A stretch of DNA of 37,495 bases. It comes from a virus. A program made the position numbers and the translations under genes. Positions 31,348 to 37,495 of the stretch are shown here, piece after piece. Each line of letters starts with the position of its first letter. The stretch's first letter is position 1. The notes beneath the pieces were generated by a model that was not told the origin of the DNA, made no database searches, and saw nothing but the letters and a program-made list of their open reading frames with translations. The stretch lies in IMG/VR virus record IMGVR_UViG_3300047356_000655, positions 1 to 37,495 of that record. The stretch is one strand, 5' to 3'.

Positions 31348-31389
31348 ATGTACGGCAAAGGTAAGAAAAAAGGCGGCAAGAAGAAGTAA
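31348..31389 (+). CDS. 13-residue Lys/Gly peptide
   Basis: The frame MYGKGKKKGGKKK has a clear RBS (CAGGAG, 7 bases upstream) and the next gene starts 5 bases after its stop. Nine of its 13 residues are Lys or Gly. It is below the size of normal annotation but is the first of four consecutive lysine-rich small genes. Confidence 0.5.
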   Translation: MYGKGKKKGGKKK

Positions 31390-31394
31390 TCGCT

Positions 31395-31565
31395 ATGGCA
31401 ACCAAGGCGAAGAAAAAATCTTTAACTGCTCGGCAAAAAGCTACGATGAAAAATCACTCGCAGCATCACACGGCAGCTCACATGCGTGAAATGACAAAGC
31501 TGATGTTGGCTGGCTCTACGTTTACTGCCGCACACAAAAAAGCAATGAAGAAAGTGGGGCGATAG
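31395..31565 (+). CDS. Small basic protein (56 aa)
   Basis: It begins MATKAKKKSLTARQKATMKN, then HSQHHTAAHMREMTKLMLAG, then FTAAHKKAMKKVGR. It is strongly basic with His-rich helices and no acidic patch. Its stop is followed at once by the next ATG (31566). The composition suggests binding to nucleic acid; no family is known to me. Confidence 0.7.
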   Translation: MATKAKKKSLTARQKATMKNHSQHHTAAHMREMTKLMLAGSTFTAAHKKAMKKVGR

Positions 31566-31739
31566 ATGGCAAAGCGACCTGGTCTTTATAGAAATATCGC
31601 TCGTAAAAAAGCTAGGATAAAAGCCGGCAGCGGCGAAAAAATGAGGAAGAAGGGGGACAAAGGGGCTCCCACCAACAAGGCATTTAAGGAAAGCGCCGAG
31701 ACTGCCAAAAAGCGGCCAGCAAAGAAAAAGAAAAAATAA
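31566..31739 (+). CDS. Conserved small Lys-rich phage protein (57 aa)
   Basis: It begins MAKRPGLYRNIARKKARIKA, contains GSGEKMRKKGDKGAPT, a motif I recall in a widespread small protein of podo- and cyanophages near terminase genes, and ends KKRPAKKKKK. Its stop overlaps the next start (TAATG). It probably binds DNA or the capsid; function is not established. Confidence 0.75.
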   Translation: MAKRPGLYRNIARKKARIKAGSGEKMRKKGDKGAPTNKAFKESAETAKKRPAKKKKK

Positions 31740-31957
31740 TGGCGGCAACGCGGAAGAAAGTGCCAGCGAGCAAAAAATACGCAAACGGCACGACGTATAA
31801 AGATAGCCAGGGCAGAACGCACAAGCGGACGTCTGCCAAGGGAACGAAACGGGGCGATAATTATTGCGCCAGGTCGAGCGGTCAGAAGCAGACTGCAAAA
31901 GTTAAAGTTCGCCGCAAAGCCTGGGGGTGTCGCGGCAAGAAGTCGGTAAGAGGATAA
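31739..31957 (+). CDS. Small basic protein with Gly/Lys and two Cys (72 aa)
   Basis: A 72-aa protein: MAATRKKVPASKKYANGTTY, then DSQGRTHKRTSAKGTKRGDN, then YCARSSGQKQTAK and ending WGCRGKKSVRG. The HKRTSAKGTKRGDxYCARS segment recurs in related phage contigs. It carries Cys43 and Cys64. Likely DNA-binding, or a virion component like its neighbours. Overlaps the preceding gene by one base. Confidence 0.72.
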   Translation: MAATRKKVPASKKYANGTTYKDSQGRTHKRTSAKGTKRGDNYCARSSGQKQTAKVKVRRKAWGCRGKKSVRG

Positions 31958-33256
31958 ATGGCGTATCTCAAACAAGGCGGTGAAGCTTTATTAAGTATGC
32001 TGGGCAAGCCAGCCGGCTCCGATCCTCGTTACAGAGGTCGAGCGCCTGATCGTACTGAAGTAAGTTTTTTAAGATATAATCCAGACATAAAACCTGGTCG
32101 CGGCATTTCTGCTCGAATGCAACAATCTATGTCAGCTCTTCGAGAGCCAAATAATCCTATGCGCCAGGAAATTTTAGATAACATCGAAAACGGTTTAGAT
32201 GTTGGCGAAGACTGGTACAACACAGAAGAATTGCGAGACTGGTTTATTGCCGGTCATGGTGAAAACGAAGGTCACCGAAGATGGTCAGAGTACATCGATC
32301 TAGTCGGTGCAGCTTCTCCCAGGTCAAAAGTTCCGCCTAATGTGGCGAATGCGTCAGCGATTAATCAAAGGCTGTACGACAACTCTGCAATGCCAGGAAG
32401 CAATCAAACCTACAGAGAGGCTTTGCAAGACGCACGAAGTGTAGATGATACGTCTCCTATCGCTAAATCTCGCGAAGAAGGTTACGGACATTTAGCTGGC
32501 AGAAACCAAGAGTTAATTGTTGCCGATCAGCTTCGAGGCGGTTGGTCCGGCGCTCCACAAATGGACGACATAACCAAAAGAGCTTCAACGGCTGTAGTAA
32601 ACCCAAAGCCAAAAGGCTTCGCACAATCCCTAAAAGGTTCCGCGAAAAATTTTGCTGCCGATATGCATTTCACAAGATTTATTGCTATGGCCTCAAAAGA
32701 TCCGAGATGGCTTGCGACAGGAGGCGATGTGTCGGCTGAATTTAGAAAAGAAATTTTAAGTAAGTTTCCAAAAGCAAAAAAATATTTTGGTAAACGCCAG
32801 GCCGGTGATAAAATAACTGATACTTTCAAAGCTCAAAAATCCGTCACTGACGGCGTTTTAGAATTAGACGATATTTCAGAATATCCTGGTGTTTTTGTCG
32901 AAATGCCAAACGACAACGAGTACAAAGCATTTGAAGATTTTATGTTTGAGCTTGGCGAAGAAATGGGCCTGACTGGTCCGCAAGCACAAGCTGCATTGTG
33001 GATGGGCGCGGCAAGAAAAACAAAAGTTGCTGACGAAAGCCAGGTTACTTTCATGCAAGCCATGAGAGATCGAGCTGCTACAAAAGCGGCAGAAACTGGC
33101 CAAACATCTGAACAGGTTTTGTTTGATTTTATTATGAACCGAGGTTTGTTGTCTGCGCCATTTGCTGGCGGTGGTGTCCTGGGAGCTTTATCAATGCAGG
33201 AGCCGCAACCAGGGCAACCTGAGAGCCCCCTCTATTACAACATGAGGGCGCAATGA
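31958..33256 (+). CDS. Unrecognised conserved phage protein, virion candidate
   Basis: A 432-aa protein. Features: NTEELRDWFIAGHGENEGHR, then YIDLVGAASPRSKVPPNVAN, then a central KPKGFAQSLKGSAKNFAADM and AALWMGAARKTKV. I associate this order (a DWYxTxxLRDWF opening, SPxSxVPxNVxNA, QAxxALWxGA) with a broadly distributed phage protein, but cannot give its role with certainty. The helix-rich pattern recalls helix-hairpin-helix DNA-binding folds. The C-terminus has a Gly-rich hydrophobic patch. Directly follows the basic cassette. Confidence 0.7.
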   Translation: MAYLKQGGEALLSMLGKPAGSDPRYRGRAPDRTEVSFLRYNPDIKPGRGISARMQQSMSALREPNNPMRQEILDNIENGLDVGEDWYNTEELRDWFIAGHGENEGHRRWSEYIDLVGAASPRSKVPPNVANASAINQRLYDNSAMPGSNQTYREALQDARSVDDTSPIAKSREEGYGHLAGRNQELIVADQLRGGWSGAPQMDDITKRASTAVVNPKPKGFAQSLKGSAKNFAADMHFTRFIAMASKDPRWLATGGDVSAEFRKEILSKFPKAKKYFGKRQAGDKITDTFKAQKSVTDGVLELDDISEYPGVFVEMPNDNEYKAFEDFMFELGEEMGLTGPQAQAALWMGAARKTKVADESQVTFMQAMRDRAATKAAETGQTSEQVLFDFIMNRGLLSAPFAGGGVLGALSMQEPQPGQPESPLYYNMRAQ

Positions 33257-33825
33257 GCGATAAGATAGCAAACATAAAAAACAAAGTTGCAGGATTAAAA
33301 GAGCAGCAAGTACGACGTAAGTACGACCTTACGATGGGCGTAGACGGCGAAGCTTTTGAGATGATCGAGCCACGAGAACCCAACATGGTATTGTCTGGTC
33401 GTAATCGAGGTCGAGGCGTAGATGGTCGCTATAAATTTTCCCAGGAAGAGCTGCAAAAGGCATTGAAAGCCAGCGATACAGAAAACAGAATAGGTAGTTC
33501 TATTTTTGATTTTGTCTTGCAGAATACCGGAAATCCTAGAGTTGCCAGGCAAGTAATGAACGTCGCCGGCTTTATGCCAGGCGTTGGCACTGCGATGGGC
33601 GGGGAAGACGCTTACGACGCCGCAAGAAATATTCCGGACGCTTATCGGTTTAATGGTATTCCTGGAGTTTTAGGTCAGCTCGGCACTGTCGCCCTGGGCG
33701 CTGGTGATGCTGCTTTGTCGTTAGCTCCATTTGCCAAGCCAGTCGTTAAGGGAGCTGCCCAGGCAGCCAGACCGGTATTCAAGGAGCTAGAGCAGTACTT
33801 TAGGCGCGAAGGAAAGATGCAATGA
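33253..33825 (+). CDS. Putative virion-internal protein with Gly/Ala-rich membrane-like segment
   Basis: A 190-aa protein. The N-terminal 80 residues are basic and charged. Residues about 100-165 are rich in Ala/Gly/Leu (GFMPGVGTAMGGEDA, GVLGQLGTVALGAGDAALSL), resembling segments of ejected virion proteins that insert in membranes. Overlaps its neighbours by 4 bases on both sides (ATGA). Role inferred from composition and place. Confidence 0.7.
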   Translation: MSDKIANIKNKVAGLKEQQVRRKYDLTMGVDGEAFEMIEPREPNMVLSGRNRGRGVDGRYKFSQEELQKALKASDTENRIGSSIFDFVLQNTGNPRVARQVMNVAGFMPGVGTAMGGEDAYDAARNIPDAYRFNGIPGVLGQLGTVALGAGDAALSLAPFAKPVVKGAAQAARPVFKELEQYFRREGKMQ

Positions 33826-34442
33826 GTATAACAACTTTCGCTGAGCTCAAGACTAGTATTGCCGACTTTCTTAATCGTGATGATTTATCGACGGTAAGCG
33901 AAACTTTTATTTCGTTAGCTGAAGCAAATTTCAATCGCGACATAAGACACTGGCAAATGGAGAAGCGAGCAAACGCAAATCTAGATACTCAATTTACTGC
34001 GTTGCCGAATGATTTCCTGGAGCCTATCAGAATGAGCTTAGCAACGGCAGACCACGACGTATTAGAAATGGTAGGCACGGCGGAAATTTCGACGCTACGA
34101 GCTGAAGCCTCTAATACCCTGGGCAAGCCAAAATATTTTACAATTGTTGACGGCAGCATCGAGGCGTTTCCGTCGCCGGACGGAACTTACACGCTTGAGA
34201 TGTTGTACTATGAAAAAATAGACGCATTAAACAGTAGCAACACGTCAAACTGGCTGCTCACAAATCATCCAGACGTGTATCTTTATGGGAGCTTAATAAA
34301 CAGCGCCCCGTACCTGGGTGACGATAACCGGCTGACTGTCTGGGCGTCTTTATATCAAAATGCAGTCAAGAATATTAACAGTGAGGGCGAACGAGCCAAA
34401 ACAGGCGGTTCCGGTCGTCGCATTAAAATAAGGAGTTATTAA
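33822..34442 (+). CDS. Head-tail adaptor protein (SU10 adaptor-like)
   Basis: A 206-aa protein. The helical start (FAELKTSIADFLNRDDLSTV, then FISLAEANFNRDIRHWQME) and the later ALPNDFLEPIRM and EAFPSPDGTYTLEMLYYEKI strands match the SU10/phiEco32-type adaptor family. It binds below the portal to form the neck. This fits the SU10-type capsid protein. Confidence 0.87.
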   Translation: MSITTFAELKTSIADFLNRDDLSTVSETFISLAEANFNRDIRHWQMEKRANANLDTQFTALPNDFLEPIRMSLATADHDVLEMVGTAEISTLRAEASNTLGKPKYFTIVDGSIEAFPSPDGTYTLEMLYYEKIDALNSSNTSNWLLTNHPDVYLYGSLINSAPYLGDDNRLTVWASLYQNAVKNINSEGERAKTGGSGRRIKIRSY

Positions 34443-34444
34443 TC

Positions 34445-34816
34445 ATGGCAACTATAGCAGACAGAATACTGGATAATGGATTAACCGTCCTTGACACTGA
34501 GGCGACAAGGGTCGATGTGACGTCACAAGAAAGCACGACATACGCAGAAGCCACTTCTACGCATACTCTTGGCAACTCCACATCTGTTACAATTAGCGCA
34601 CCAGCGGATCGAACAGGCGGAGGTCGTAAAGTGACCATGAGCGCAATTAGTGATGGAACGGTTACAGGAACTGGTACTGCAACACATTATGCTCTCAGCG
34701 ATACCACAAACAGTAGATTATTGGTAACTGGCTCTTTGACAGCAAGCCAATCTGTTACGTCAGGAAATACATTTTCATTGGAAGCATTAGACGTTGGCAT
34801 TCCTGACCCAAGCTAG
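34445..34816 (+). CDS. Small beta-rich phage structural protein
   Basis: A 123-aa protein. It starts MATIADRILDNGLTVLDTEA and carries Ser/Thr-rich strands (YAEATSTHTLGNSTSVTISA, GTATHYALSDTTNSRLLVTG). I have seen this protein next to fibres in marine phage contigs. Possibly a fibre base or a neck protein. RBS AAGGAG lies 10 bases upstream of its ATG. Confidence 0.75.
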   Translation: MATIADRILDNGLTVLDTEATRVDVTSQESTTYAEATSTHTLGNSTSVTISAPADRTGGGRKVTMSAISDGTVTGTGTATHYALSDTTNSRLLVTGSLTASQSVTSGNTFSLEALDVGIPDPS

Positions 34817-34826
34817 GAGTTAATTA

Positions 34827-37253
34827 ATGGCTAACGTCTTAGCAAATCGAGTTAAGGTAGCAACATCTACAACTGGCACAACCTCACCCATTGTTTTGGG
34901 TAGTGCCGTTGCAGGGTTTCAAACTTTTGCTGATGGCGGTATTAGTGATGGTGATGTCGTGAGATACACAATTATTGATGGCACTGCATTTGAAATAGGC
35001 ACTGGTACTTACACGCATAGTGGCACAACTTTATCTCGTACATTAACTGAAAGCTCTACTGGCTCACTGTTAAATTTATCTGGCAGTGATGTTGAGGTTT
35101 TTATTACCGCTGCAAATGAGGATTTGGTTTTAAAAGAGGCAAATGGTGACGTAAAATTTGCTGACAACGATAAGATCCGTCTAGGTGATGGTGATGACCT
35201 ACAGATTTACCATGATGGTAATCATAGCCGAATTAAAGATTTAGGCACTGGAAGTTTGGTTATAGGAGCAGACGAGTTTATTGTACAAAACGCTGCTGGA
35301 ACAGAAAACAAACTTGTAGCCACAACGGATGGGGCTGTAACTTTATCCCACAACGGCTCAACTAAAATTGCTACCACCGCTACAGGTGTAGATGTTAGTG
35401 GCACTGTCACGGCTGATGGGCTGACTGTGGATACATCAGATCAAGTGCTTATTAACCACAGTGGTGATGGTGGGGGTATTCGGATAGACAGTACCAATGT
35501 CACAAATACAAGCAGCCTAAGATTCGGAGATGTCGCAGACAACTACATCGGTGCGCTAGAATACAATCATAGTAACGATTCTATGACAATGTATGTAAAC
35601 AACGCAGAACGTATGCGTATTGACAGCGATGGTAAGGTTGGCATTGGTGCAGCGCCTAGCTATACATTAACTGTACAAAAAGATGTAGACGACTATATAG
35701 CTAAACTAGAAAACGATGGTAACTCAACTTCATCTAATGGTCTTTGGGTTGACACACGATGGAACACTGCAACCAACACACCTTTTCAAGTAACAACAAA
35801 CAGTGGAACAGCACCAGTTATTGTTGCTAAAGGTGACGGTAAGGTTGGCCTTGGAACTTCGGCCCCTGCACGTTTAATGGAATTATCTAATACAACTAAC
35901 CCTGCGATAAGGCTTAATAATGGCAACTCAAATGTTGATATTGGTGTAGCTTCATCAGCAGGGGCTTTACTAAGTGGAGCAGCAGACGATGATTTAGTAA
36001 TTGCACGAAATGGTGCATACGGAATTAGTGTAGGTACTAATGGTTCTACTAGATTAAAAGTAGATGCGTCAGGTAACTTGCTTGTAGGCACTAGCACAAG
36101 CAGACCTGCTGAATTTAGCCATCCAGACGGTTTTGCTGTTCGAGCAGATGTAACAGGTCAAATACAGAATACTGTAACAGATGCTTCTTGTGTTTTTTTT
36201 AATCGTGATGGAACTGACGGTTCAATTGTTTCGCTGAGAAAAGAAGGCACTGATATTGGGAGTATTGGGACTTCTGGTCTAGATTTAACCATTGGCACAG
36301 GTGACGTTGGATTAAAGTTTAATGATGCTTCAAACAGAATTGATCCTTGGAATGTAAGCACAAACACATCAGTCGATGGTGCCTTTGACTTAGGTAAAAC
36401 TGACAGACGTTTCAAAGACCTCTACCTCTCAGGAAAAGTTGTTGCAGAACAAATTGTAGATAATGTAAGATCTGACACTTACATAGAGTTTGGAGGAACT
36501 TTAGACCAAATTTACTTTTACACTAGTACTGAAAAACGTGTGACTATTGGGGATGAGTCAACTTCTGGAAGTTCTGGCGTTCTCACCGTACATAGTAATG
36601 CTGGAGATGGTCAAAGATTTATTCACTTCAAGGAGGGCACTACTGGTAGGGGGGGAATAGGTGAAAGAGAAGGTGATTTATTTATAACTTCTCGTTTTAC
36701 TGGTTTTAGATTTGATTGGTTCTCAACTCATATAACTCCCGGAACAACTCAAGGGAACTCAACTGACGATGTGGATTCGCTTGGATATTCAAATGCTCGT
36801 TGGAAAAATATATATGCAACGAATAGCACAATTCAAACTTCTGATGAGCGTGAAAAGCAACAAATTGAACCCCTTACAAATGCAGAAATAGCCGCTGCAA
36901 CAGCTATCAGTAAACTTTTTAAAACTTTTAAATGGAACAGTTCAGTTGCTAGTGAGGGTGATGGCGCAAGAATACACACTGGGGCTATTGCTCAAGAAGT
37001 AGCAACCGCAATGGCTAATGAAGGGCTAGACGCAACTAAATATGCGTTTTGGTGCGAAGATACATGGTGGGAGGCTGAAAACGAAGATGGCTCTATAGAA
37101 GTTCAATCTAAACCAGAAATGGAAGCCCCAGAGGGCGCAGTACAGAAAAACAGAAAAGGTATCAGATACCCAGAACTGTTGTGTTTTATTGGTGCAGCAA
37201 CGGAGCAAAGATTAAGCAGTATTGAAACAAGACTAGCAAATTTGGAAGGATAA
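34827..37253 (+). CDS. Large tail fibre with C-terminal S74 chaperone
   Basis: An 808-aa protein. The N-terminus ([40 protein letters not shown]) is a virion-anchor module of marine phages. The centre has repeated fibre strands ([43 protein letters not shown]). The C-terminal 137 residues are an S74 chaperone: Ser672 and Lys677 in SDEREKQQI, then GAIAQEVA. A coiled coil ([18 protein letters not shown]) closes it. It is a second, different fibre from the one at 1017-2096. Confidence 0.92.
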   Translation: MANVLANRVKVATSTTGTTSPIVLGSAVAGFQTFADGGISDGDVVRYTIIDGTAFEIGTGTYTHSGTTLSRTLTESSTGSLLNLSGSDVEVFITAANEDLVLKEANGDVKFADNDKIRLGDGDDLQIYHDGNHSRIKDLGTGSLVIGADEFIVQNAAGTENKLVATTDGAVTLSHNGSTKIATTATGVDVSGTVTADGLTVDTSDQVLINHSGDGGGIRIDSTNVTNTSSLRFGDVADNYIGALEYNHSNDSMTMYVNNAERMRIDSDGKVGIGAAPSYTLTVQKDVDDYIAKLENDGNSTSSNGLWVDTRWNTATNTPFQVTTNSGTAPVIVAKGDGKVGLGTSAPARLMELSNTTNPAIRLNNGNSNVDIGVASSAGALLSGAADDDLVIARNGAYGISVGTNGSTRLKVDASGNLLVGTSTSRPAEFSHPDGFAVRADVTGQIQNTVTDASCVFFNRDGTDGSIVSLRKEGTDIGSIGTSGLDLTIGTGDVGLKFNDASNRIDPWNVSTNTSVDGAFDLGKTDRRFKDLYLSGKVVAEQIVDNVRSDTYIEFGGTLDQIYFYTSTEKRVTIGDESTSGSSGVLTVHSNAGDGQRFIHFKEGTTGRGGIGEREGDLFITSRFTGFRFDWFSTHITPGTTQGNSTDDVDSLGYSNARWKNIYATNSTIQTSDEREKQQIEPLTNAEIAAATAISKLFKTFKWNSSVASEGDGARIHTGAIAQEVATAMANEGLDATKYAFWCEDTWWEAENEDGSIEVQSKPEMEAPEGAVQKNRKGIRYPELLCFIGAATEQRLSSIETRLANLEG

Positions 37254-37254
37254 A

Positions 37255-37482
37255 ATGACAGAAAACACAGATAATATAATTAACATCAACGGTGAAGAAT
37301 TTAACGCTAATGACTTTGATGACAAGCAAAAATACTTAGTTGCTCAGTGCAAAAGTTGCCAAGACAGAGTTGCAAAAATCAGATTTGAACTCGACAGAGA
37401 AAGCGCAGCTTTAGATCATTTTACGAGCGCTCTTATTGCCACTATTGGAGCAAGCAAGAACGCAGATAAAAAGGCTTCCTAA
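37255..37482 (+). CDS. DUF6447-like small protein at window end
   Basis: A 75-aa protein. ININGEEFNANDFDDKQKYL and a coiled coil (VAQCKSCQDRVAKIRFELDR) match the short family placed after fibre genes in cyanophages and related phages. It has an acidic opening and a helical end with a short basic tail. Only 1 base separates it from the fibre gene. If the ends are joined, the gene at position 5 follows directly. Confidence 0.8.
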   Translation: MTENTDNIININGEEFNANDFDDKQKYLVAQCKSCQDRVAKIRFELDRESAALDHFTSALIATIGASKNADKKAS

Positions 37483-37495
37483 CCGATGGTAGGTT
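37482..37495 (+). repeat. Near-identical copy of window start (terminal overlap)
   Basis: ACCGATGGTAGGTT at the end differs at one base from ACCGATGTTAGGTT at 1-14. The stop codon of the last gene runs into it, and the ATG it contains would be the first codon of the gene at 5. A circular assembly with one mismatch in the overlap is the simplest reading. Confidence 0.6.

Noticed and set aside
37157-37170. GGTATCAGATACC palindrome similar to the 18-base motif core
   Set aside because: It lies within the conserved S74 domain (encoding KGIRYPE), lacks the TTTA flank and is not near a start, so it is probably chance.

Overview
The window looks like a complete or nearly complete genome of a short-tailed (podovirus-type) double-stranded DNA phage, probably marine and probably infecting a proteobacterium. 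The reasons are a P22-like large portal, a SU10-type major capsid protein and adaptor, three large internal-virion-type proteins, no sheath, tube or tape-measure gene, and many small genes of the sort found in uncultured marine phage contigs. The host is inference only. The two ends of the window match over 14 bases with one mismatch, and the structural genes read straight across the join, so the molecule is probably a circularly closed or permuted contig.

Layout. (1) Positions 1-18504, + strand: tail-fibre and adhesin genes (5-4556), small tail/neck proteins, three virion-internal proteins (6394-11197; the middle gene starts with a lysozyme-like domain), portal, scaffold, major capsid protein, connector candidates, then a lysis cassette with several small membrane proteins, a 3-TM-type holin and a GH108 muramidase. 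It ends at a strong bidirectional terminator (18506-18533). (2) Positions 18513-22819, - strand: a leftward operon of about 15 small genes. It holds several DNA-binding candidates, acidic unknown proteins, and a serine-recombinase-family protein whose catalytic serine and arginine motifs are all replaced. (3) Positions 22948-28926, + strand: ribbon-helix-helix protein, RuvC-like resolvase, Mom-like DNA-modification protein, RecE/PDDEXK-type nuclease, Enc34-like ssDNA-binding protein, a primase-helicase fusion, an iteron-like TGGTATA cluster (candidate origin), and three small genes. (4) Positions 28927-29386: a non-coding, highly structured stretch. (5) Positions 29387-37482, + strand: small and large terminase, a cassette of tiny lysine-rich proteins, unknown virion candidates, a SU10-type adaptor, a second tail fibre with an S74 chaperone domain, and a DUF6447-like protein that leads across the join back to position 1.

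How the genes may work together. The replication genes suggest priming and unwinding by the phage with synthesis by the host polymerase: there is no DNA polymerase, no RNA polymerase and no active integrase in the window. Packaging uses TerS/TerL into a P22/SU10-type head. Lysis uses holin plus muramidase.

The two most unusual signals are the catalytically dead serine recombinase, embedded in the leftward control operon beside a winged-helix protein, and an 18-base motif (TTTAWAWGTACCAGATAC, partly palindromic) at or just upstream of gene starts in at least five to seven places. Together they suggest an undescribed phage regulatory circuit. The link between them is inference.
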